In this document: in pieces, positions 46,220-56,570 of the stretch
How the letters are laid out: the number at the start of each line of letters is the position of its first letter
Numbering within the stretch: the stretch's first letter is position 1
DNA from: Zingiber officinale
Taxonomy: Eukaryota; Streptophyta; Magnoliopsida; Zingiberales; Zingiberaceae
Direction: 5' to 3'
Assembly: GCF_018446385.1 (NCBI RefSeq)
Contig: NC_055999.1
Coordinates: 79,995,859 to 80,059,858, forward strand
Length of the DNA stretch: 64,000 bases
Notes under the pieces: model-generated
The model's input: the letters and a program-made list of their open reading frames with translations, nothing else
Database searches by the model: none
Told to the model about the DNA's origin: nothing
Made by a program: the position numbers and the translations under genes

Positions 46220-48050
46220 TTGGGAATTTTTCTCTAATTTACCGTAAGTTTAACTTGTTCGAGCCAAATGAACCAACTATAAAATCACAAGTCGACAGCT
46301 TCAGCCAAATTTATCATATATTTTTAAAAATAATAAATCTATTAGGTACTATAACTATAAATTAAATTAAAAAGTTACTAAACAGTATCCCTTTAGAAAA
46401 ATCTACAAGGAAAATTGAAAACTCTGCACCAAAAAAAAAAAGCACTAAAGAAGATTACAGAAAATATATTTCATATAAAAATCCCTTGTTCTGGTCTATA
46501 TATCTAAACGGCCCAGTTAGGACAAATCACAAGTGGAACCAATTTAAATCTAGACGACTAAAACCATACAAGATTGGACTCAACTCTCACAGGCGACGAA
46601 ATTATCAACCGAACACCTTAACAAGAAAAGTAAAAAGGAAAATATTATATGATCGTGTCTGAAATCTACGAAGACGTGCGCTGGTTATGGTAAACGACGA
46701 CCTTTGATGAAGATAGCCTCCGGAAGATTTGAAAGAACCTCTCCATGATCCTACACATAGTGAGACAGACCAATAAAACGTTAAATATATATTATTGATG
46801 GAGATCCATGTGTAATTTTGTTATCTTGTCTCTGCACTATTTGACTTTCCATTGAATTAAACAGACTTAAAGATTAAAAAAAAAAAACAGATTTAAACAG
46901 TAGACCTTTTTTTTTTTCCAAAACCTACTAACTGTAATCTTAATATTTATTTATTTACAGTTTTGTGCAAAATATAAATGGTCACATATGTATGTTATTT
47001 TCACATTTTTAGTTTTCAAATTTAGTTTCATTAGTAAATAGATTATGAAGATCTATAAATAAATGCTATTTCAATATTACTTATTATTAAGCTGAATAAT
47101 TTAGAGTATCTTTTTCCAAAAATATATGGTTTGTTTAGTTGATCCAGGTCTATCAAATTAGATGCTCAATCATGTAGATGTCTCAATTGGCATGTGTAGA
47201 ATGAACTACTCTAAGCTGGAACTTGATTAGTTGATATCCATTTTGATAAATGTGGTACAAACAACTAATTTACACACTCTCATTGGGTATTGCCAACCAA
47301 TTGACAGACATTATGCAGGTATATCTAGATGTCCAACCCTTCTGGCTTAATTCCAATTGCCTGACTAGACAAAAGGCAAGGATAGAAAGAAAATTGGCAG
47401 ATATATTTCTCCAGGAAGTGTGAAATTATGACAGATTTCTCTGTGTTCCATGGTTCCATAACCTAGAATCTTGGGTAGACATCACAAGACAAAATGAATT
47501 CATTCATGTAGTGCATGAGTTTGTATCAGACTATCAAATCCAAAATAGTGTAGATAGATAATAACATTTGTTTCACGAAAAATTGCCTATTGATCCTTTA
47601 ATTAATTTGACAGATAAAACTAACGCTGCAATATCAATCTAATGTATCTAAATCGTGACAAACAGTTGTAACCTCAGCATCGAATTAACTTGTTCATTCC
47701 TGAATTAAAAACCATCTATTGATTTCTTGCTCTCATATCAGTCACAATTTTATTGTAGTTGTATTCCAAATGAATGGTCAAAGAAACACTCTTAGACTTG
47801 TATGTTATTTGTTATTGCGTATACTTCAAGTCAAAAAACACCACTTCAACTCGGAATAAGGTTTTATGAAGTACGGAGAAAAAAAAATAATTTAATCAAA
47901 CATAAGTTCTTATAGAAAGTAAGAGGCAAATAAGTGTTAAAATTAGCACTCTGGAATTTAAGAACAAATGATAAGAGAAAGACTAGGTAACAGATATCTT
48001 GAATTTTCAACATAAACAGTCCAGTACTTGAAATAGATGTAAAAGCATTA
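46220..48050. other. Intergenic region
   Basis: AT-rich. A minus-strand stretch at about 46690-46752 reads as an exon-like DHGEVLSNLPEAIFIKGRRLP after a TGTGTAG acceptor-like site, but it is short and I cannot assign it. Nothing else is recognised. Confidence 0.3.
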
Positions 48051-49336
48051 CTAGTCAAGATGCAGAGTATAGGAACCAAGAGACATTTCTCTGTCAAAGC
48101 TAGGGCTGTAAACGAGTCAAGCCGAGCTGAGATTTGGGGTGTTCAAGCTTGTTTGATAAGATAACCGAGCCGAGCTGAGCTTAAAATTAACCAAGCTTTT
48201 GAAATGAGTGTTCAAGCTTGGCTTGATTTATTTTTTATGAGCTTGAGCTTGTTTGAAGCTTGACTTGAGCTTGGTTCGTTTAGATGTTATCAAGCTCTCA
48301 ATTCAAGCTTGGCTTGAGCTTGGTTCGAGCTTGGCTTGAACTTGGCTTGAGTTTGGTTCATTTAGATGTTATCAAGCTCTCAATTCAAGCTTGGCGTGAG
48401 CTTGATTCGAGCTTGGCTTGAACTTGGCTTGAGCTTGGTTCGTTTAGATGTTATCAAGCTCTCAATTCAAACTTGTTTGATTGTTTAAAATTTTTAATTG
48501 TTTGATTGGTTATTAAGATTGATAATTTAAATATATTTATTTATTTTATTTTATTGTTTATTTAGCATATTGAAAAGAGTTTTATTAATAAATATGATTC
48601 GTGAACATTGTTCACGAACGTTGTTCACGAACATTGTTCACGAACGTTAACGAGCTGAACACATATATATTCAAGCTTGTTTGTTTAGCTTAACGAGTTG
48701 TTTAAGCTTGTTTGTTTAATTAATCTTATATATATTGAACGAACATAAACAAGCTCTTATCAAGCCGAATACCAAACTTGTTCACGAACGCTTGGTTCAT
48801 TTACAGCCCTGACTCAAAGCTGTGAACCACATTGTCTTCACCCTCTAACCAAATAGCCCTTTTTGTTCTTAAGCCAAATGTAGACTTGATGGCTTCCTTG
48901 ATCGCGTCTGCAATGCCATCAACACCAATTTTTCTCGAAAAATCACCCCATTTGACTAAAATGACTCTTCCAACAGAAGAGGCACTATTATCTACATATT
49001 AAAAAAAAAATAACAGACTAAGCATATTGTGAGAAAGAAGATACTTGCCCTTTATAAGATAATAATAATATGTTTAGGTTAGCAACCCAAATAAAATGTT
49101 TTGAAGCGGACAATAGGTGCAATATTTCCATTTTCGAGATGGGCATCCGAGATGGAATCAAAAAATATCCAAGAAAATATTTCTAATATGGTTAAAAAGT
49201 TCATTACCATTCACAGAAGCATCTCTCCAGTGCCATGGGGAAACACTATTAGCAGCAATATCATCCGCTGCTGTTACAGCAAGTGGATGTCTGTCATGCT
49301 CTAGTGTTCTGACAAGGTTGAGCGGTGACCTACCAA
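48051..49336 (-). pseudogene. Trihelix (GT-1-like) transcription factor, 3' part only, disrupted
   Basis: Two exons remain. 49336-49208 gives TLEHDRHPLAVTAADDIAAN and SVSPWHWRDASVN. A 216-bp intron follows (donor GTAATG, acceptor ATGTAG). The next exon, 48991-48814, gives SSVGRVILVKWGDFSRKIG, GVDGIADAIKEAI and FGLRTKRAIWLEGEDNVVHS, the C-terminal region of plant GT-1/GT-4. That exon is split by a 712-bp hAT element (48102-48813) and resumes at 48101-48051 with DREMSLGSYTLHLD and a stop, short of the usual end. The DNA-binding trihelix domain is not seen upstream within several kilobases. Splice phases agree and the remaining codons are open, so the loss is fairly recent or a neighbouring exon lies outside the recognised region. 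Confidence 0.7.
48102..48813. mobile_element. Non-autonomous hAT element, 712 bp, 8-bp TSD
   Basis: Both ends carry AGGGCTGTAAA (left AGGGCTGTAAACGAG; right TTCATTTACAGCCCT). It is flanked by identical TCAAAGCT at 48094-48101 and 48814-48821, the 8-bp duplication of hAT elements. The interior holds tandem repeats of GAGCTTGGTTCGAGCTTGGC and a TTAGATGTTATCAAGCTCTC unit, plus a GTTCACGAAC palindrome repeated at 48602-48645. No transposase is present. It sits inside an exon of the trihelix relic. Confidence 0.9.
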
Positions 49337-49760
49337 CTGTTAGAAGATTACTTAGAATCTTACATTTTATTGCAACAAGCTTGGATAAGAAAATTTACTT
49401 AGGCACATGTAGGTAAACATGCAATTTCCATCCATAGGATGACAAGGAAGCTTATCACTATTAAATATATTAAGAAAAAAATTAAAGGGTGATTCCACAC
49501 TCTAACAAGAAATTTGAACTGAACATATTTTCCCTCTAAAGAAGAGGCTAATTCTGAAAAATCTCTTCTCCCTAAAGAACACATCTACTTATCCCATATG
49601 AAGAAGAGAGAAACAATAGGGCAAGAGATGCCAAAAACCAACCTGGTTGACGAGATGTTGCGGCTACAAGACCGGATCGATTAGAGACGACAACCTCAAG
49701 CTCGAACTCCTAGAAAGCGCTTGCCTCTTCTTCTCGTGACCAAGAAACCTTAAAGAGGAT

Positions 49761-51047
49761 TGTTGGTGTAGGAAGCACCAGAATCGAACTTATGTTTTGA
49801 TGTTATCAAATGTTCAAGTTAAATTTTATTATGATCTAATGAATTGATCAAGTGTGCAGGATGCTCAACTTGGAAAGTTCTAGTAGGTCAGTTGGACACA
49901 ATACTAGGCAAAGTCTCGATAGGTCATGGAACCAAGTAGGTTGATTCGATAGGTCTGGAGGATATGATATCAAATCAAGTTAAAGCCCTGGTAGGCCGAT
50001 CCGATGCTAAGCAGTTAAAGTCTAGACATGTCTGAAGGATCCGATGTTTGATAGGTGAGTTGAGGTAAGCTCTTGGAGGAAATGCAGTGAGGTCGTGCCC
50101 CAAAAGGGACAACACCTTAAATGCTAATCCAACTAAAGAAACCAACGAAGATTTTTATGTTGAGATCATGGCAGTCCTTACTGTTCTACTTATACATTTG
50201 TATAAATGTTTAACTTTATTTTGTAGAACAATTATTATTATATTGTTACTGTGCTAACTATATTTTACAAATTGAACAAAATTTGAGTTGACCGAGGGTT
50301 CAGTCGATTGAACAAGCAGTTCATTCGATCGATCAGGCCAGTGTGGCACTGACACAAGCAAGTTCTGTAAACTTAGCAATACAGTGTTATCAATCGACAA
50401 AATTCATGGATCAGTCGACTGATCCAATTTTGGAAACAATAAAAATCAAATCGAATCAATGCAGAAAAGGCAGATTCAAGTTCAATCAACTAATCAACTG
50501 GATCATTTGACTAAATTGAATGATTTATGGGATCAAACGGATCAAATCAGAGCAAAGAAGAAAAGGCGCAGAGGTTCAGTTGACGGATGGTTGGTTCAGG
50601 CAACCGAATTATGCCAATATAAAGACCTCGGGATCCGAGCCGAGAAGCAACTTATTCATTTTTCATTTCATTGCACTCACTGCTTTGTCTATGTTGTTGC
50701 TACATGTATAAGTTTTGCCATTACTACCCCAAGAGGTCATCCGACAATCTACGCCTAAGACCTAATCTTCGTTGTCGGTATATTTTATATTTGTTCTTGC
50801 ATTGTAACTGCTCATCTCATATATCTATATATTCAATCATTTAGTGGATTGTCCAATGAAATCAATCAAGGATCACGGATCTTGAAGTAATAGTCGTTGG
50901 ACAACAAACCAAGTAAAAAGAAATTATCTTTTTGTGTTTGTCTTCTCGCTATTCCGCTACACTTTGATTGTTTTTTTTTAAAAAAAAAAGTTTTAAATGA
51001 TCAAGATTCACCCCCCCCCCCCCCCTCTCATCTACTATGATCCAACA
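49761..51047 (+). mobile_element. Solo LTR of the 'GGGGGGTGAATA' family
   Basis: It starts TGTTGGTGTAGGAAGC and ends ATGATCCAACA, with a C-run of 16 shortly before the end (51011-51026). It matches 26565-27905 in reverse. No gag or pol adjoins it. Flanks AGGAT and GGACG do not form a clear 5-bp duplication. Interior phrases of the type GGTTCAGTCGATTGAAC and ATCGATCAGGCCAGTG recur in many monocot LTRs. Confidence 0.6.
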
Positions 51048-51599
51048 GGACGATCTATCAAAGGTTAATTTCCCTGGCGACGCTATAGAGAGGAAGAACC
51101 TTAACGGCACAAAAGAAGGGGGTAGGAGAGGGAAGAAACCTAGCGGTGCAGAGAGAAAAGGAAAAGAAGACGTCTCAACATGAAGGTTGTGTGTCGGGGA
51201 AAAATGCAAAGGTTGTGCATCGAGTGCTTTCACAAAAAAAAAAAAAGATTACTTAGGGTTTTAGCAAAGGATAGGTGAAAAAATTATAAATTGGTTCAAC
51301 ATGGAACAATATTTTAACCAGTTCAAATGTATTTACTTCGGCGCTTAGACATTTAAATTTTACTTTGTGACTTATTATTTCATCAAATATATATTATGAA
51401 GTAAAATATCAGATAAAATTAGAAGTGAGACCCATGTTTTTTAACCTAAGAAGTCTAAAATGGTATTAACTACATCAAATTTATTATCGAAATTGATTAT
51501 CATGTATTACTTCATAATTATTAATTGCAGAAGTAAACAATGGCGAACTCTATTACCATTTTCACATAGTGAATATATAAAATTACCTGACAATAACTA

Positions 51600-51920
51600 T
51601 CAAACCATTAATTTTCACTTGAGATTTTTTTCTCCACATCATTCCATTGACATCCACTTTGCCTACACATGTCATTAATAATATAAAATCTTCTGTTTAA
51701 CCACTTGATTTTTGACTCAAGATGAGGTGTAACTTGTTTGGTAAGAGAAGGGATCTTGCTTAACATTCTCATATGCACCTCAGCCATGTAATTGCTTTTA
51801 AAACCACCATCTGTCTTCCATGAAGGATCACAAACCATATCTTTTAGAGTTGCAATTAATACTTGAGCCTCATTCTCTATCCAGAAGTATTTATTTCTCC
51901 CACATTCTCAAACTCTTTGA
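51600..51920 (-). mobile_element. PIF/Harbinger Myb-like accessory ORF, broken
   Basis: The minus strand encodes DGGFKSNYMAEVHMRMLSKI, then VTPHLESKIKWLNRRFYII and SGCQWNDVEKK, the Myb/SANT-like domain of the second ORF of PIF/Harbinger elements, which assists the transposase in DNA binding. It lies in the same orientation as, and downstream of, the transposase at 52263-53034. It is short, with no start of its own that I can define. Confidence 0.65.
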
Positions 51921-53066
51921 TCTTGCTCCATCCTAATATATAATAATGTCAGATCATTAAAAGTAATGAGTAAAAAGGACCATGGGTACAGAAAACTATA
52001 ACATGTGATACCAAATTTATCAGGAAAAAAAATTATTCGATCATAAATAATATATAAACCAAAATAAAATAATTACTGAAATAAATGAATAATAGTTTAG
52101 TTCACAAAATAGGCGTCTTCTTAATCATGACAAACATGTTAAAACATTCATGAAAATGCAATAACAACATCATTAACATATCCCCTTCACCCTTGCCCCA
52201 TAAATGATCAAGGGTATGATCTTTCTCTCCAATGATTAAACATTTTTAGTGCCAACGTATTTCTAAAGTTGGTTCATTCTTCTATTGGAGGTGATACTTG
52301 TCACATATTCATCATCTTCAAAGTCTTCATATTCCATGTCATCTTCTTCAAGTGCTTCCAACTCTTGTGGATCAAAACTTATGTACTTTTGAATCAGATT
52401 GTGTAAAAGGCAACATGCTAAAATAATGCACACTGGAGTTTCAATTGGGTAAATGAAGGGGAAGTTAATATTTTCCATCGCCCTTTAGTAAGCCAAACAA
52501 TCTCTCAATCACATTCCTGGTCTTAGAATATTTCATTTTAAAATACTCTTCGACTATATGTGGTCAGTGACCATGAAACTCATTTAGATGGTACTATTGC
52601 CCTCGAAAAGGAGCTAAAATCCATTCAAGTCACAATATCTAGAATCCACCAAATAATAACAACCTTCAAGAATACAAAAAAATAGTTTGCATTAATTATG
52701 AGTTTCAATGAAATTTTACATTGAAAATCTAACTAGCTAGTCTAAGATCAATTGTACCTTGAGGAACTTTAAGACCATCAAGACTAATTATAGCATCTCT
52801 AAGCACACGACAATCATATGCAGAACCCTCCCATCCTGTTAAAACATATATAAACTGCATGTTTGGACAACATACACCAAATATATTCAAAGCTAAATTT
52901 ACTTTTCTAGTGTGATATCGAGATTTTTGATCAAAAGGAGGTGTGACTTTGATTAATCTAAAGCACCTAAACAACCTGTCATTTAAATATTTTGAAAAAA
53001 AATAATAAATAAGGCAGTTTTTTTTTGTTTCCAATAAGTTACAATGTCAAGAAATACAAATACAAA

Positions 53067-54656
53067 TGATCCTGTCCGGAATCTGAGTCAGATGGAGGCC
53101 GGTGGAGATGGCGTTGGTGTTGATGGAGAGACGACTTTGATGCGGCCGTGTGTACACGTCCGAAAAGCCAACCCCCACGTGGAACTCCCTAATCTATAGT
53201 ACGAGAACTGGTGGTAAGTGAACTCTGCACACACTCAGACAAACACCCAGAATGTTAGAGACTAGAAACCAAGGAAAAAGTTCCCTGCGCAAACCCTCCG
53301 ATGCTCAAGTTAGGTCATTTTTCCATAGAAGAACAGTGTACGATGGAAAAAGAACTATTGAAGATGAGTGCATATGTGCGCGTACCTGGCTAAGGAAGAG
53401 GACCTCCCTTTTTATATGATGTTGCGTACCTTCAAAGCCTGCCTATTGTCAGAGAATAGCGGGTGTTAGTGTCTGTCGGGTGAGAGAGAATGTATGGTGG
53501 CCTCCTATTGGTGGAAGGAATGTTTGATTCATAGGCAATAGCAGGCCACTGAAATATTTCCTAACGTATGAAAGTTATTCTCTGACAGGAGGTTATGATT
53601 CCCTAACATTGTTGTTGTTGGACCGTGAAGAATCGATAGAGGGGGGGGGGTGAATATCGATAACAAAAAAAACGTCGAAAAGAGTTTAGCGCAACGGAAA
53701 ATATAAGCAAAAGGAAACAAGGCTAACATAGGTTCTTTTTACTTGGTTCGGAGCATGTGTCGACTCCTATTCCAAGGCCCGCACTCGTCGAGTGCTTTCG
53801 TTGGGCAATTCACTAGCAATTCGAATATAGATTACAAATTAAGTACAAAATTGCTAATAAAAAAAATTAACGACAACAAAAAGAATTAGAACAGAAAAGG
53901 AAAGCTTGTCGGAGATCACAGCGTCGCAGGAGCACAAGGAAGCAGATTGTCAGTTCTGAGTTGTGTTTTGAAGGAAGAGGACCTCTCCTTTTTATATGAC
54001 GTCGTGTAGCTTTAAAGCCTGCCTATTGTCAAAGAATGTCGAGTGGCAGGGTCTGTTAGGTGAGAAAGGATATACGGTGGCCTCCTATTGGTGGAAGGAA
54101 TGTTTCATTTGTAGGTAATAACATATCACTGAAATATTCCCCTGACGTATGACAGTTATTCTCTGACAGGAGGTTACGATTTCTTGACATTATTATCGCT
54201 TAGCACTTTCCGTCCCGCTCGGATTTAGTTACAGACAGCTCGAGATGACCGTTCAAATGTACCACCCGGCTTGAGTCTTGATGAGGAGGATGAGCTGTGG
54301 TGGGAACCTATCTTTCACGCCTTGATCGCTAAAGGGTCGGTCGAGAGTTATCTTAGTGAAAGTACCAAACCTAGCTACACGGCTTGAGCTGGGAAAGTCC
54401 GATCAACCGAGGGCAGGTCAGGAACTAGTACGATCTCCATCTTATATTTCAGATCTGGGGGGCCTACCCTGGTTGTGACCATCCAAGAAATATATGGTTG
54501 ATGACGTGAGACGGTCCAACTCCCTCTTTCTCCTAACTGTTGACTGTCACATCGTCTTGACTTTTGACTACCATGCCCCCTTAACTTTTGACTATCACGT
54601 TCTCTTGACTATTGACTGCCTAGCCTTATCAGGCCTCACCTTTATGCAGCGTATCA
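53067..54656 (-). mobile_element. Solo LTR (Tat-type Gypsy) with 5-bp TSD
   Basis: It starts TGATCCTGTCC and ends GCGTATCA. It is flanked on both sides by ACAAA (53062-53066 and 54657-54661), a perfect 5-bp duplication. It resembles the Tat 5' LTR at 32974-34332. Internally it carries a fragment of a different LTR (53616-53970) between two copies of one of its own segments. No internal retroelement region is present, as expected after LTR-LTR recombination. Confidence 0.8.
53392..54194. repeat. 224-bp direct repeat bracketing a foreign LTR fragment
   Basis: 53392-53615 and 53971-54194 both run from AAGGAAGAGGACCTC through GGCCTCCTATTGGTGGAAGG to TTCTCTGACAGGAGGTTA. They differ at many single sites. 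Between them, 53616-53970 is the first part of the LTR family seen at 26565 and 49761 (TGTTGGACCG, G-run, CTTGGTTCGGAGCATG). Confidence 0.8.
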
Positions 54657-55079
54657 ACAAACTACCTTGAAACACCGCTAACGATCATTTTAACAATCTT
54701 TAGTAATAGGATCTGATTTTTTTAATCAAAATGGAATGTAATTTCAAGATTGCCAGAAGACAACTATTAAAATATCGACTGATAGTTTCTCCACTTCATA
54801 AAAATAGTAAACTCATTATCCTTTTTTTTATGGTGAGTCAAAACATGCACAAAAATAATAACTACTTATATAGACATATTTTTGGTATCTTTTAAATCTC
54901 CAATATATGTTACCATCTCACATAATATTCTAAAAGTGTGTCTATCCATTCGAAGCTCACTAATACAAGTAGTCAGATTTTTCAGTGAGTCTAAACACCC
55001 AATTCATTCTCTGAAACCTTTTCTCTTCTTTGGTTTTAAGTGGAGGTCTAATAATAGGCAAATGTAGCAACAATAAGCG

Positions 55080-56567
55080 GTACACATAACATATACAACA
55101 CTAAACATGTTCACTATTGATGCTATAATTTGAATGTTTCAAATTATTTTATGTCTTCTACTAGCACTAGTAATACATGCCATTATCTTCTACATGGCAA
55201 TAAAGAAAAATTAATCTAAAGGGGTTACATACATAATTATTAATTAAGCACATGCAAAAGTTTGAAAAACCAAATAAAATGTTACAGAATCTAAACAAGA
55301 CAGGATTATTAAACTCACATATATTGGAAGAGACGATATCGCTAACATAAGTTCCTTAACAAAAATAAAACTCACGTGTATTGGAAAAATAACTACTAAA
55401 AGTATAAATATTCACCTTGAAAAACCCAAATAACCCACTTAATTCAACCTCAATCCCATTAATCTTAAATCCATCCATTATGTATAAGATAAAATTAGAA
55501 AAAAAATGCAACCTTTAATGATAGTGGCATAAATTACTCACAAACAAGATAAGAAAAAAAGAAGAAGAAAGAAACATGCTTGAGATTTCGCTAAAGATGG
55601 ATCTTGATGCAAGCTATGAAGGAGATGGCTTACAATTGGAAACCAGAATGAAAAGCTGAAGAAAAAAATGGGTGTACCGAAAACAACAACCATTTAAAAA
55701 AAATCTTGAAATCATACACATCCTTAAACACTATGAAAACCCACTCAATCCAATCCCAATCCCACAAACCATACACCTTGTAAAAGTAATTACATCGGGG
55801 ATCACTCCCCTAAAAATTCCCAAAGTTAAGTTCAAAGATTGAACTTTCCTAAATTCAGCAATGAACTTCTCCTTAACCAAATAAAAAAAAACAAAACAGA
55901 GGTCTGTCAAAAACAGTCATGGCTATACTAAAGCTTAATCTCCAAATTGGGAAAAACAGTAAAATTTCAAGCAGAGCATATCGATATCCATAAATTAATA
56001 ACTGACGTTATTAATCCAGATCCAAAATCTACTCAAAAGAATATTGTAAATAGAGAAGGAGGTCAATTTCTGATTTAATCGAAACTGTGCGAGGATAGAT
56101 ATGCTAGTTAAAACAAGATCTAGAATCTACAAAGTAAGAGAGAAGATATAGGAAGATGTGATAAGATAAAATCAGGAAAAAATGCAGTCTTTTAAAGAAA
56201 AAATACAAAATATTTTTACAAGATAGGAAATATGAAAGAAAAAAAAAATAAAACCTATTTGAGATTTGAAGATGGAGCAGATGTAGAAACGAGATTGCTT
56301 CTTGGTAACTATTGTGAGAGAGAAACGGACTTTCCAGTAACGAGATGAGATGATAGAGATGATGAGAGCACTAGAATGAATTAGGGAAAAAAACGACACA
56401 TAAAGAGATGGGAATAAATTCTAAACCCGTCACTTTAATTGGGTTTTATCTATTTTAGATTATTTAGGAATGATTCCAAAATTATTATTTCCAAACTCGT
56501 TAACTAAATACTTTATATTTCTATTATTCCATTCTCTTATTTCTAAACTCCTAAATCAAACACTACC
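55080..56567 (-). mobile_element. 5' end of the PIF/Harbinger element
   Basis: AT-rich leader of the element with no open frame. Its outer end, read on the minus strand, is GGTAGTGTTTGATTTAGGAG, of the kind seen in Tourist and PIF elements, followed on the plus strand by TAA (56568-56570), the expected 3-bp duplication. The opposite end was not located, so this border rests on one terminus. Confidence 0.5.
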
Positions 56568-56570
56568 TAA

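Larger units (their letters stand above)
52263..54975 (-). mobile_element. PIF/Harbinger transposase, split by a Gypsy solo LTR
   Basis: The N-terminal part at 54975-54700 reads CISELRMDRHTFRILCEMV, IGDLKD and SRYFNSCLLAILKLHSILI, typical of the Harbinger N-terminus. The catalytic part at 53034-52263 reads KVTPPFDQKSRYHTRKVNLA, VLTGWEGSAYDCRVLRDAI, then KTRNVIERLFGLLKGRWKIL near 52530 and IILACCLLHNLIQ at 52430-52390. Between them sits the LTR 53067-54656. The catalytic part also has stops and frame changes, so the gene is dead. The element's right end is near 56567; its left end was not found. Confidence 0.78.

Noticed and set aside
49756-51052. Target-site duplication around the solo LTR at 49761-51047
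   Set aside because: AGGAT and GGACG match only if the LTR end is moved by one base, and then imperfectly.
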